From: Phyllostachys edulis
Lineage: Eukaryota; Streptophyta; Magnoliopsida; Poales; Poaceae
Length of the DNA stretch: 64,000 bases
Assembly: GCA_036346405.1 (NCBI GenBank)
Contig: CM070554.1
Coordinates: forward strand, 46,089,058-46,153,057
Reading direction: 5' to 3'
Position 1 is the first letter of the stretch. Each line of letters begins with the position of its first letter. Shown piece after piece: positions 11,489 to 23,045 of the stretch. Made by a program: the position numbers and the translations under genes. The notes beneath the pieces were generated by a model that saw only the letters and a list, made by a program, of their open reading frames with translations, had not been told where the DNA came from and did not search any database.

Positions 11489-12700
11489 ACTTTCTCCCAA
11501 GTGGGAAGGTCCTTACACAAAGGTCGGGTTACTCGGCGTGGTCAAGACGATTGGCAATGAAAGATGGCCGTGTTCTCTCAAATTCTTGGAACATCGACCA
11601 GTTACGCAAGTTTTATGTGTAACCATCCATTCAGACAATAAAGACTTAGGTTCTTTCTACCTCTATTGTCTTACTTTTGAGTAGTGCTTTCATAATCTTT
11701 CGACTACATTCCAAACACCCAGTTTTCTTTACACTGGTCGAAAGGAAGGTAACATCACCTAGTCGAAGTTTTTCCTCTCTGCACGTGGTTCTGCCCACTA
11801 GAAGGAACTTCATAGTGTCTACTCGTTACTCACTTTTGACGTCAATACAAAGAGCTCGGGTTCTATTTGGTCGAAATATTTTTAAAGCCAGCTCTTTTCA
11901 CCTTAGTTTATTTCTTCAGTTATTTTGAAAAGTATTCTAAGCAGAGTGCACTTTCTTAGATTTATTCAACTGCCTTTGGTGTATTCGATCCGTCTCAACT
12001 AGTCGGAGGAAGAAACACATCTAGTCGAAGTCTCTCCTCTCTGCACGTGGTCCTGCCCACTAGAAGGAACTTCCTAGCATTGTTCAGTTTCCTACTTTTG
12101 CTACCAGGACAGACTTATCGAGTCCACCAAGGAAGGGCGAACGAATTTTTTGAAGTCCTCTAGATGTTTGCTTAACTCAAGTTGCCGTTCTCGATTTGAT
12201 TAATCTAGTCGGAGATGGTAACATCACCTAGTCGAAGACTTTCCTCTCTGCACGTGGTCCTGCCCACTAGAAGGAACTTCCTAGTGTCGATTCGTTCCCA
12301 CTTTTTTGACCAGTGCATGACAATCGTGACCAAAAACTACAAGTTAACCAAACCTCTCTGTTTTCAGAAACCCTTTTTAACACTATTTACTCAGTTTGTC
12401 TAAACAAACTAAGCAAATAGTCGAGGGCTACGATAAAGTTATTAATTTGACTTCAATTCTTAGTCTTTATTTCGTTAATTATCTTTTGAGTTACTAACTA
12501 CTCGATAAGATTATTTGCAGGAAACAAGATGGATTATATAATACATCAACAAAAGCTTGTTTTTTACAGGTTTTTTACAAACTACTCTGAAGAGGGAGAG
12601 CCCAGTCGCATCTCCTCCGAGACGTTCCTGCCAACTGGTTGCATTTCTTCCATAAGACGACTTGCTTCTGCCTTAGGGCAGTCAAAGTCGACTTCAATTG
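11489..12700. repeat. Post-pol spacer with three dispersed 60-bp direct repeats
   Basis: A conserved block centred on CTCTCTGCACGTGGTTCTGC and CCACTAGAAGGAACTTC occurs at about 11757-11820, 12020-12080 and 12229-12290, each preceded by CTAGTCGAAG. It contains a G-box-like CACGTG. No protein is supported on the plus strand here; short frames at 11677-11928 and 12215-12403 are simply readings of these repeats. Confidence 0.75.
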
Positions 12701-13726
12701 GCTATACATTAAGGTTGGGGTCACGAGCTTTAAGTTTTGCCCATACATAGCTTACTGCACCTTCGACCGCCTCCTTGATTGATTCAGCTTGGTTGGCCTT
12801 CAGAGTGGTCACCAGTTCTTGCAAAGTCCCGACTTGTACCCCAATAGTACTTATGTGAGCAGCTATTGTGTCATCTTGAGGAGTTTTTCCCTCACTACAT
12901 AGCTCACCAAGTATATTGTTCAGGAGCATGATGTTGTCTTGAAGATTAATCTTCATTGACTTCATCTCTTGTTGGTTATGAGTCGAAGCCTCGCGGAGTT
13001 GTTTGTTTTCGACCACTTGCTCTGAAAAGAATAAGACTGGTCAAGCAAAAATAAACTCCAAGAGAAGGAAAAAACAAAAGTAATCATAGGTAAAAGAATT
13101 CCTTACCTACTAGTTGACAATCTAACTTCTTGATTTCTTCATTATGGGAAGCAATGGTCTCAGCATGCCGCTCCTCCTATAATTTGATGTCCTTTGCATT
13201 TTCCCTAGCAATGCGGACAGTCTCTTCAAGGATCATGGATTTTTCCTGATCCCTAGTTTCGAGCCTTCCCAATTTGATCTCAATATCTGAAAAAGAAATG
13301 GGAGTTAGAAAAGGAAAAGAACTCGTAAAGAACAACATGTAAAGAATTGCTTACCTGCTTGTCGAGATATCAGCCTCTCAATTTCTTGATCTTTATCTTT
13401 GGCTATACGAGAAATCTCATGAATAACCAAAGTTTTATGTTTAATTTCATTTTGAAGCTTTCTCATGTCGTCTTCTTTTTCTTAAAAGAAGCAAGAGTTA
13501 GGTAAAGATCAACAACATAAGCAGTCTTAAGTTCAACACTTACTGCTTAGCTCTTCCTGCACTTTTACAGTTGCAGAGTTAGCCTCTTGAAGCTTGTTCA
13601 AGAGGTCTCCTACTTTTTCCCCTAGTTTTCTCGACTCCTCTTTTTCACAATCGAGCGAGTCGGCCAGGGTCTTTTCGTCGCTCTTTAACCTGTAAAGGTT
13701 AAAAGTAGACATGAACACTATTTAAC

Positions 13727-13775
13727 TAGTCGTAAGTCTTTCTACGACTAGCACCTAGTCGCGAGTTTTCCCACG
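13727..13775. repeat. Palindromic LTR-type repeat units inside the antisense gene
   Basis: AGTCGTAAGTCTTTCTACGA followed by CTAG and a second unit (AGTCGCGAGTTTTCCCACGA) repeats the LTR hairpin unit within a presumed intron of the antisense gene. Confidence 0.8.
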
Positions 13776-15375
13776 ACAAGCCTCATAAAGCACTGTATAA
13801 GTAGTCAAACTCTAAAACGACTACGAATAACAGTGACTTACCACCTCTCTGCCTGTTCGCAGAGTTTCGCATTTTCCTGTCGTAGCTCTATGAGTTGTCG
13901 GTGATATTCACCAACAGTGGCAATTTGTTCCAGAGCTTTCTACAAAAAGAAAGACAATGAGAAGCAAGGGAAGACCATATATAGATAAGTATCTTTAAAT
14001 ACTTACATTCATGGTCGACTGAGCAAACATCGAGTAAACCAACGCTGGACTCTTCAGCTCGTCTATCTTCGCGACTTGATCCCACCAAACCTTCTCAAGA
14101 CGCTCATTGTCAAAAGTTTCCCCTCTATTGGGAATATCTTTGGGATGAGGGACTTGATCGCGAGATCTAAAAGTTGAAGACCCTACGATGGAAGCAGGCC
14201 CAAAGAAATTAGCATAGAAGTTGAAGTATTCTCGCCTTCGATTCTCAGAATCGCAGCTCTTTGGGTACCGGGAGGAACGTCTTCAACGACTTCCTTTCCA
14301 GCATGGTGGTCAGGTACATCACCACCTTGACCAGAGGCTTCTATAGCTGCCTCTACTATCTCCACGACCACCTTAGTGGTTGTAGCTATTACCTCAGTAG
14401 TCGTAGCTACTACCTCAGTGGTTGTGGTAACCACTTCAGGGGCCACGACTTCCTCCACTACCCGGGTTATGGATGATCCTTCGACCACTTTCGCTGTCAT
14501 CTCTCCAACCGCTGGAGAGACGGCAATGGGCTTCTCGATAGAAGCATCCTCGGGGGCTGAAGGAGTCGGGCTACAATCAACAAAGGAAAGCAAGTCAGGT
14601 TTTGGAAAGCGAAAGGTAAATGCTATTCTTACACTTTAGTTTGTTTCATATACCTCTGCACCTTGGACCTAACCAGGAATTTAGGAGTTATCTTCCCAAC
14701 GGAAGATTTCTTTGACTTCTTTTCTACGACCATGTCTGGTCGGAGCTCAAGTTGAAGAATGGGCTCAGCCACGACCACGTCTGGTCGTGGATCTTGAACA
14801 GGAACCATCTCTCTGGTCTCCTGATTTTTCGGATGGTTGAGATCAGTCTCGACCACTCCAAGAGTAGCGCTACCCTCAATTGTAGGCTCTGCTGGATCAG
14901 CATTGTCCTTCACAAAAGACATAAAGTCCTTCCAGTTCTCCTTTTCTAGTTGCTTGACAAAACTACGAGTGGCAGAAACTGCGAAAGTTTTTGTGTCATA
15001 ATAAAAGGGTACCTTGGCCTTACGGGCTTTGTGCCTAAGAGGTTCTTCGGCCTCCTCAGCTTCAGCTTCTTCAACCTCGGCTTCTGCTGTAGCCATGTCT
15101 GCCGTAAACTTTGTAGAGGATCTGGTCGAAATAAAGGTACTCGAGCTTGCTCCTCCCTTGTTGGCGACTTTTGTGAGTTGACGCTTCTTAGTCGGAGGAG
15201 CTGAGCCTTTGTTCGTTGTCATCCTCAAGACCGATGGTTATCGATTCGACCTCTTCAGTCGTCGACGGTTTTCCATACCTACTTTACTTAAAAAAAAGCG
15301 AGAAAAAAAGAATCACTTACCGGTCAGAAGATTTTCTCGACCAAAGATCCAACGTAAGCTTTTCTTTACATTTCC

Positions 15376-15487
15376 TGATCGTAAGATTTTCTACGATCAC
15401 TACCTAGTCGTAAGTTTTCTACGATATTTCCTTGATCGTAAGATTTTCTACGATCACTACCTAGTAGTAAGTTCTTTCTACGACTAT
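15376..15487. repeat. Palindromic LTR-type repeat array, internal copy
   Basis: Alternating GATCGTAAGATTTTCTACGA and AGTCGTAAGTTTTCTACGAT units, four in all, the last reading AGTAGTAAG...CTACGAC. They share the hairpin core with the LTR arrays but have a different, T-rich loop. Confidence 0.85.
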
Positions 15488-16819
15488 GAAGTCCTAAGGA
15501 TATAATCAACTTTTGATCACCTTTAGGCGCTCCATCTTTTCCTCTGCGGATAAAACCGCAAGGATTTGAGGAACTACCATTCTGAGTTGCGGAGACTTCT
15601 CACAAAAGAGTTTGACTCGAACATCAATCTCTGCCTATGAAAGATCTGTGTAAACAGATAAAAATATTCATTAGACAAATTTGAAAAAGACCAAACCGAG
15701 AGCTAAGTCGAAAATTCACTTACCCTCCTCGTAGTCCCTGGTCGGGTCTTTTGGCCCCGTGTACCTCCACATAGGAGGTACTTGTTTCTTCAAAGGGCTA
15801 ATTCGACGTGTGATGAAATCCTTCACCACATACCATCCGGTCAGCCCCTCCTCTCTCAAGTCCTTTATGGCTCAATATAGGGGCAATCCTAACGATATCC
15901 TTGGGAGTCGAATCCCATGAAGAATTCTTTTCGGCAGCCTTCCCCTCGAAAGTAAGGCTGTCTTCTTGGGTGATTTTTTTAGTAAAACCACCTCTTCCTC
16001 CATCCCGGCCACGAAGATTTAGTAAATATCTAAATATACTCCTTCGATTTCCCGTCATGGAGCTTCAGACCACAACTCCTAGCTATCCCTGTTTGTCGAG
16101 CCATTCCATAGAAATATTGAAAGAGCTCAAGGTCCGCTGGAATTCCCAGGTATGCCTCACACAGATACACAAATACACTTAGCATAGTGATGGAATTAGG
16201 ACCGAGGTTCACTAATTCCACCCCAAAATGCTCAAGTACAAGTGTGAGAAAGGGGTGAGTAGGCAATCGAAGGCCACACTCACAATATGCCTGGAAGACG
16301 GGGATTTGCCTAGTCTCCCTCGACGGCCAATGCTGTTTAGCCACCGCAATCCATTTCACAAGAACTTTCTCTGGAATCTTCCCGGCGTCGACTAAGGCTT
16401 GAATCTTCGCCGCATCCATCTCCGACTCGGCCCACTTAGAAACAGTCCCAGCCATTTCTCTCAGAAAAGGGAGGTTTTGGATTAAGGAAGATCTTAGGAG
16501 AAGGCACGATTGGGTTGACGGCGGAGAGGGCAAGAACTCGAAGAACAGCAGGAGCGATTTGGGGAAAAGTATAAATCCAAGTTTTACCCCTAGTAAGTAT
16601 TTATAACCATATGCCTTGGGCTGAAGGCGTGGCATTCCAAAGGTTGCCACCGCTTCGAAAACCACTCCAATGGACAGACTTGTGGGAGTCGTTTGCGATT
16701 CTCTAACTTGTCCGTTCAAGAAAATCAGGTTCGTTTTTACACCTCAAGCAAAGTTACTTTCTTGGTCAGATCTTTTTGACCAAATGAAATATTAATCGGA
16801 AATGTTTTTCTTCCGATCA

Positions 16820-16990
16820 CCATACTACGACCACCTCGTGATCGTAGGAGTTTTTTTTACGGCTATTTGATAGTCCTAAGCAACCTTTTTGACCAAGCAT
16901 ATTTCTGGTCAAAGTAGTACACAAATGTCGAAAAGTTTTTCCTTCGACCACCTTTCTACGACCCTCTCGTGGCGGTAAGATCATCTATGA
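16820..16990. repeat. Degenerate palindromic units before the right LTR
   Basis: Degraded copies such as CTACGACCACCTCGTGATCG (about 16827) and CTACGACCCTCTCGTGGCGG (about 16957) between the antisense gene and the right LTR. They are shorter and less regular than the LTR array. Confidence 0.55.
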
Positions 16991-17036
16991 CTCCTTCACC
17001 AAGTAAGTTACTTTCACTTGAAGCTGGGGTGCTAGA

Positions 17037-17870
17037 TGACGAGGATCTAATAATCCTCATTTTATCTTTTATCTATAATTCTTATTATAAGTAAATATGA
17101 TGTCATGTGGTCCCTGGGTATACCCCTTAAGTTTACAAGGGAGAAGCCTACTAAGTGGTCGTGAGTTCTTCTACGACCACCCCCATAGTCGTAAGTCTTG
17201 CTACGACTACCTTATGATCGTAAGTTCTTCTACGATCAGTACCCAGCCGTAAGTTATTCTACGACTACCCTATAGTTGTAAGTCTTGCTACGACTACCTT
17301 ATGGTCGTAAGTTCTTCTACGACCAGGTCAGCTACGACCACCTTATGATCAATAAGACCTATAGGAGAGTGGGTCCAATTGATTAAGGAATCCAAACAGT
17401 CAACATACGCTGTTATTATGTGAAATAATGACACGCAATACCTCATTATCTCTGACAAGTAACTGCCAGGCGGCGTGAAGGAGTTACTATCCCGATGATT
17501 ACTGCAAACGTGCGCCTGTTACTGGATTTGATGAGGCGTCTCTTTAGTAGGGGAAAACAGCTATTCTTTCACAACTATATAAAGGCAACGGTCAGAGAGG
17601 GAAAAGGAGACAGAGTAATCGAGGCGTACACACACGCTATCGAGGGCTATCAGGAAGACAAGTGCTATCATCTGTAATAGTCTTAGTTTTTCTCCTGATT
17701 GTTCAGAATACACTCAATACCATACACACACAGGAGTGGGGTTGTTATTCTCTCCGGAGAAGGCCTGAACCGTATAAAAATACCTGTGTCAATCTCTCTG
17801 CGTGATTCTATTCTAGGAGACCCCCCGAATCAAACAATCTTTACGTTAGATCGGTTCTAAAACACCGACA
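17037..17870 (+). repeat. Right LTR of the Tat gypsy element
   Basis: It matches the left LTR from TGACGAGG to AACACCGACA and is followed by the duplication GTTAC (17871-17875). It contains the palindromic array 17157-17335 and TATATAAA at 17576-17583. The preceding AAGCTGGGGTGCTAGA (17021-17036) is the best candidate polypurine tract, though it is weak. Confidence 0.93.
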
Positions 17871-18315
17871 GTTACATCACGAGAGATGCGATTGCAACGT
17901 GTCGAGGGATCGTAACAACGACAACCCTTATGCTCATGACTATAACCCAGGAATACATACTCAATCGATTGAGCACTCAGCTTGGTGCGCTCATGAGGTG
18001 CTAGAAGGACACAGCAGACACAACCAAAGACACGAAGATGAGCATAGCGAGAAGGTGCGCTATACAGGACATCACTAGGACACTTGCCCTAAAGCTTGGA
18101 AGAGAGCTGGCGGTTGATGAGATAGACTGTCGTAGAGACTGTTTCCCCCCAGAAGTAAGAGGGAACAAAAGAGGAGATGTAATGAGAACGAGCAGTCTCA
18201 ATGATGTGATGGTGTTTGCGCTCAGCAATACCATTCTAAGCATTAGCACCAGGACACGAGAGCTGAGGAAGAGTACCCTCAAAAGAAAGGAATTGACGAA
18301 AGGCTGATGAAAGAT
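17871..18315 (-). pseudogene. Ty1/copia integrase, C-terminal half
   Basis: Minus-strand coding remnant between the gypsy element and the 18316-20325 solo LTR. Read with one frame change it gives the usual copia integrase run: SSAFRQFLSFEGTLPQLSCP, then the A-Q-N-G-I-A-E-R-K-H block holding the last catalytic Glu, then YSAPSRYAHLRVFGCVCCVL and a GYSHEHKGYRCYD-type end. It joins in sense to the linker at 4536 once the gypsy element and one GTTAC are removed. Frameshifts are present. Confidence 0.88.
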
Positions 18316-20325
18316 TGTGGATATCATGGGGATATGCTCATGATCTTAGGATGATGGTACAATTGGCAATGGCGTTGAAGGTTTGTCGAATCACGCGTTT
18401 TCGGCGAAGTTCAAATCTATTTGTCGAGCTAGTGGCGGTCTGACCAAGCCAAGAAGGCGATCGACTGCTTTGGGAAATCGGTCAGACCGGCCATAACGGG
18501 ATGTTGTATTTTGGAGCTGGGCCAAAAATAGAGGGTGTAGGCAAGAGAGTAGATTCTACTACACTTGGTCTCATAATTTTTGGAGCTTTCAGACAAAAGT
18601 TCTATTGGTTTGAAAATTCCAGTAGGTTTCAGATTTCCAGGAAGGAAATTTGGTTTAGTCTCTACCGACGGTTAGATCGCCATCAGTGGCGGTCGACCGT
18701 TATAGCAGTGGCGGTCGAGATCGGCCAGGCGGTCGACCGCCAAAGTGGTGGTCTGATCGGTTTTGGTTTGTTCATCGGCCAACTTGGTGGCGATGATTGT
18801 TTGGTTAGGTCAAGTTCATGGGTTTCATGGCATATGTGTTGCATGATGCATGTTTTGACTAACGTGGGTCAAGTTGTGAAGAACTTGTTCTCAGAATCGA
18901 TTTCTTTGTCTATTGTTGTGTAGGTTGCTTGGAGGTCAATGACGGTCAACGGCGAGGATGATCGGGACTAAGCTTGGAGAGCTGAGGTCCAGAACGATCG
19001 GGGATGCCGGGTGAGGTTAATGGAGTCAAGCATACCGCAAAAGGGACAAAGGTGACCGAACGGGCAGTTCGGTGCAACGGGTTGGATCAAGCGGCGTGGG
19101 GGTCGGTGCAAGTGCCATGGTGGTTTCAGTGGGAGCCGGATGGGAGAGACTTGCCGATATGATGAGAGCCGCTGGATCGACCTACACATGGCGAAGCATG
19201 GGAGGTGGTTCACGAAGATGGGACTCGGTCTTCGAAAAAGATCGAGAAGGGGTATTTTGGTAATTTTATCAAATACCGCATTGGTGAACTTTTGCCAACC
19301 CTCGGTGCAAGATGGTGCGTGGAGAAGTGGATTAGGTCAAGAGGAGATGAAGACGATGCTTTAAAATACGTGCGTATGTAACCCGTTTGTTGTGGGCCTT
19401 AACGGGAGCCCATTAGGGTTAACTCTTCTAGAAGGTTTAGCCTCCACTATAAATAGAGGTGGGAGGTGGCTGCACCCCCTTCAACCCTTTCATTACTTTG
19501 TAAACCCTAGTTTTGCTTTTGTGCTTAGGGAAGGATAGTTGGAGGTTAGGGTTCTAGAGAGTTGGATTTGATTTCGTGCTCATGTATTGAGTCTTTGTTC
19601 TCCATTGATAGAGTGGCTGTAAACCAATACCATATCAAATCAATCCAAAGAAAGTTCTCTCAAAGATAAGTTCATTTGCTTTCTTTCTCTCTATTTGGTG
19701 ATTTTGAGTCTTTCTTTGATCCGTGAGTTTTTGCTTGGTTTCTTGCCTTGATCTAACTTGCTGTGACATGTGGGAACCCATCTAGGATTCTTGATCATCA
19801 ATCACCCACGAGCAAGTCTTTATATCATATTTCGATTTTGACTCGGTTTTTGAGCACTCTTCGTTCAAACTGAAAAAGATAGGAACTTTGGCATGGATCT
19901 ATGCGATCCTTGATTGGAATATGTTCTCAATATCTTAGAGAAGGTGTGTCTCAAATTTGGTAAGGTTTGGCCTTACGGATCAAAAGTTAGATCGATTTGA
20001 GTTTTGCTTTGCGGGCTGATTTCACTGTTCATTGGCCTGGAGGTCTGACCGCCATGTATTGAGAGGTCAGACCGATTTTCAAAGGTTAGACCGATTTCTA
20101 GTTGGAGGTCAGACCGCCCAACTCATTTAGGTTTTGACTTTTTATGTTTTTGGTCTATTTGCTTCGGGGTTTTGATTGGATTCAATACAAGTCTTCCACT
20201 GTGCTTGTATATTGATCTTCATAGCTTTTATAGCTATTAGAGTGAAAATCGTATTGAATTCGATGAAGGTGAAAAAGAGATCATGCTCCTATTCACCCCC
20301 CTCTAGTCGCCTTTTCGGTCCAACA
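18316..20325 (-). mobile_element. Solo LTR of a copia-type retrotransposon inside the copia integrase
   Basis: A 2010-bp insertion starting TGTGGATATC and ending GGTCCAACA, flanked by AAGAT at 18311-18315 and 20326-20330. Removing it restores the integrase reading around RSDSG / SSAFRQF. The minus-strand start (TGTTGGACCG...GACTAGAGGGGGGTGAATAG) is a signature of long copia LTRs in grasses and resembles the sequence at about 38300. It has no coding capacity; frames inside it (18501-18923, 19072-19263, 19140-19364) have no recognisable domain. It carries scattered palindromes of the type GGTCAGACCG and GGCGGTCGACCG. Confidence 0.88.
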
Positions 20326-20860
20326 AAGATACCTTCCCCAGAGTCAGAACGAAAAACACGAATGGAAGAAGAAAACTATGTATGAACCATCTTAGCAAAA
20401 ACTGATAAATAGAAATCAACTGAGAGCGATGTTTCATAAAATAGATCCAAGTGTATCGAGAGTGATCATCGATAAATATGCATAATAACTATGACCACCT
20501 TTCGAAGCAAAAGGAGATGGACCCCATACATCTGAATGCACCAAATCAAAAGGACTAGAAGACTGAGAGGTACTACTGGAATATGTAAGTTGTAGCTGTT
20601 TCCCCAGCTTACAACCAGTACAATGAAAACATACTCAACAGTGACATGACCTAAGGAACCCTAGTGAACTAGAGTGGTGAGGCGAGCTCCACAAAGATGA
20701 CCAAGCCTATGATGCCACTTGCTGAAGGAAGAACCAATAAGAGACTGAGATGATGAGATAGCAGAAGATACTGATGCCTTCTATGTACTAGTGGAATGAA
20801 GATGTAAGGTGTCCAAGACATAGAGACTAGGAGAGACTCTACGGCGATGATCAGAATCAA
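20326..20860 (-). pseudogene. Ty1/copia integrase N-terminal half and zinc finger
   Basis: Minus-strand reading gives SSPFDLVHSDVWGPSPFASK, then YYAYFIDDHSRYTWIYFMKH and a VFRSDSG end that is cut by the solo LTR. These are the first two catalytic-Asp regions of the rve integrase core. The part toward 20860 corresponds to the GAG-pre-integrase region. Frames are interrupted. Confidence 0.85.
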
Positions 20861-22130
20861 TCACTCTTCTGCTCTGATGATCCTGAATGAAACAAGAAGA
20901 ATAATCAAATTCAATGAAACAGTTCATATCAGTGAGTTGACCAATGGAAAGAAGGTTCATAGATAGTTGAGGAACAAAAGACACATCAGGAACAGAGAAG
21001 CGAGATGTAGAGAGAATGCCCTGATAAGTAATAGAGCAAGGTGTACCATCAGTAGTGTGAACATATGCAACATCAGTCATGGGCCTACGAGCAACAAGCT
21101 GAGAGCTATCAGATGTGACATGAAAAGAGGCACCCGAGTCCAGAGCTCAAGGATGAGTAGCTCTAGAAGTAGAATGTGCAACTGAGGTCATAGCAGACAC
21201 TGATCCAGAAGTCATAGTAGTTGTGGGTGTGGCAGTAGTGACTGCTCCAGTAAGTGTTCTTGGAGGCCTAGTAGATGCTCCATGACGACGATCAAATGGA
21301 CGTCTAGCACGATAATCAACAAGCTGATCTGGATGTAACTTGAAGCACTTATCAACAAGATGAACAGTCCTCTTGCAATGAGAACATACCAGCACTCCTG
21401 TGGGTGTCGCTCTGATAGATCCAGACCGCTGTGAGAAACCTAGGACAACATGTGGTGAGGATCCTGAGGTAGGCATAATTGAATGAAGATGAGTCTCCTC
21501 TGCAATCAAACTAGAGAGCACCTTAGTCAAAGTCGGTGGAGTGGGATAGTTGAGTAACTGAGTACGAACAGGCTCAAACTTTGATCGAAGTCCCATCACA
21601 AACTAATACATGAGTGTCTACTGAGCATACTCATCTTTGGCAACACATGACTGACAAGCAATGGTAGTCTTCGGTGTCATAGACTCTAGAGGACCAGTGA
21701 TATGTGTGAAAGCACTGTAATACTCCACTGACTGATCCGGATGCTACTGAATACTATGAAGGTTCTTGAGCAATGTGAAGTGAAGAGCACCACTGGACTG
21801 GACATATCTCTTCTCAAAGTATGTCCACATCTGCTTGGCTGAAGTATGATACTCAAGACTCATCCTTAGAGAAACATCAACACTCAGAACAAGGCTAGTC
21901 CTGACACGATCCTCCTCTTTCTGCCAAGCCTTTATTGCTCAACATCAACCTTCTTCGGATCAGGAGATCATCAGTTAAATGAGAGGCCAAACCATAACCC
22001 CTAAGAGTAGTCTTGACCGAGAAAGCCCATGCTCGGTAGTTCAACCAATCGAGCATGATGTCTGTGAACACAAGAGATGAACTACCCCCAAACAATGAGT
22101 CATATTTTTCCATCTTGATGGACCCAAAAC
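20669..22130 (-). pseudogene. Ty1/copia gag, protease and GAG-pre-integrase (broken)
   Basis: Reading down: gag starts near MEKYDSLFGGSSSLVFTDIM (about 22113), with LDWLNYRAWAFSVKTTLRGY as the UBN2-type gag N-terminus. About 21599-21147 holds GLRSKFEPVRTQLLNYPTPP and the zinc knuckle CSHCKRTVHLVDKC. Then comes the region of the aspartic protease with an expected DSGASFH-type site near 21130, degraded here. The GAG-pre-integrase follows (VPDVSFVPQLSMNLLSIGQL, 21080-20781). Stops and frame changes divide it, and it belongs to the same element as 2561-4536. Confidence 0.88.
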
Positions 22131-23029
22131 CACACCGTAGTACTAAGCATAGTAGAGCATCAACAGCAGCGATAGCAGTACAGAGCAACAGTAGCAGGAT
22201 AAAGCAACAGTAATCAAGCAGATCAGATGCAAACTAGCAATAATCAAGCAACAATAATCACCCACGAGGTCATCAGAGCAGCAGATGAAGTCCAGGTCGT
22301 CAGAGCATGAGGTCTAGGTCGACGGAGTAGGGTTGCCGGAGTGACAGACGAGCTCTTGACATGGACCCGGTGCTGCTCGGTCACCAAGCGTCGAAGAGGA
22401 GGCAGCTAGAAGAGGTGGCTCGGCCTCCAGGCGGAGCAGAGAATGTCATGTGAGGAGGAGGTCAGTGAAGACGAGGCGGTTCTACCTCCAGGCTCGATGT
22501 CGTGCTTGGAGGCAGCGCTAGGCGAGGAAGATGAGGAGCAGATTGGGATGGACCCGGACTTTTTGCGGGCAAGTAGGGGCCCGAGCTTCGAGTTCGCCTT
22601 CAACTCGGTCAACTTCTCCGACTGGGTGTTGCGGATCGAGATCGTCACCAGGGACGGCGTGCGCAGATCGGGATCCAGATGAGGTAGCGACGACTCTCGC
22701 GCTTGCACTTGAGGATCTAGATGAGGTGGCGCGTTGCTTGGTCGTAGATCCGGGTGAGGCGGTGTCGGAGAGAAGGCGACGACAGATCTTGCACTTGCGC
22801 TAGAGAAGCAGAAGAATGGATCTTGCTCTTGCTCGATGAGGCGGCGTTAGGTGAAAGATCTGCACTTGCACCGAAGAAGCAGAGGGACGGATCTTGAGGA
22901 GGCCGGCGGCTAAGAGCGGCGTGAGGAGTGAAGGCAGCGAGAGCGGCTCAAGCCTGTCGGCCCGAGCGAAAAAGCTTCACTAGCAGAAGACATCGGCAGT
23001 GGTGGAATTAGGGGCTAGAGTTAGGGTTG
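22131..23029 (-). other. Copia 5' leader region, no conserved gene
   Basis: Sequence between the copia PBS and gag start. It is GC-rich and Asp/Glu-codon-like on the plus strand (22443-22803), but no protein family is recognised. I take it as the untranslated leader of the element. Confidence 0.5.
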
Positions 23030-23045
23030 AATAGCCCTGATACCA
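23030..23045 (-). other. Copia primer binding site (tRNA-Met type) and LTR end
   Basis: On the minus strand the sequence reads TTTTCTAACATGGTATCAGG. TGGTATCAG is the common complement of initiator tRNA-Met, and the preceding TAACA is the 3' end of the 5' LTR. This fixes the element's orientation. Confidence 0.85.

Larger units (their letters stand above)
12702..16455 (-). pseudogene. Antisense intron-containing gene of the Tat element (PF04195-like N-terminus, coiled-coil C-terminus)
   Basis: On the strand opposite gag-pol. The likely start is MAGTVSKWAE at 16455. The N-terminal region resembles the 'putative gypsy type transposon' domain PF04195 (VFQAYCECGLRLPTHPFL, VELVNLGPNSITMLSVFVYL), continuing to about 15721 with in-frame stops after KEYI. 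Further exon-like blocks lie at 15646-15531, 15228-14629 (Lys/Glu-rich, EAEVEEAEAEEAEE), 14593-14183 (Thr/Val repeats such as TTTEVVATTTEV), and 14088-13888. A run of short coiled-coil exons follows, 13860-12702 (for example ADSLDCEKEESRKLGEKVGD), ending at NLNV. Many are followed by donor-like GTAAG (plus-strand CTTAC at 13105, 13351, 13542, 13839, 14004, 15719). Function is unknown in the family. Stops in the PF04195 part suggest this copy is dead. Confidence 0.8.
4537..17870 (+). mobile_element. Full-length Tat-lineage Ty3/gypsy LTR retrotransposon (RIRE2-like)
   Basis: The 13,334-bp element is bounded by LTRs of about 830 bp that start with identical TGACGAGGATCTAATAATCC and by the 5-bp duplication GTTAC. 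The order is LTR, tRNA-Asp-like PBS, gag, protease, RT, RNase H, a second RNase H, integrase, a long 3' region with an antisense intron-containing gene, purine-rich tract, LTR. The extra RNase H before integrase and the antisense PF04195-like gene are hallmarks of Tat/RIRE2 elements. Gag and pol carry stops and frameshifts, so this copy is not autonomous. The two LTRs differ by scattered substitutions and small indels, so the insertion is not very recent. Confidence 0.95.

Noticed and set aside
18501..18923. 140-residue frame in the copia solo LTR
   Set aside because: It is within an LTR with clean target duplications and consists of palindrome-derived residues.
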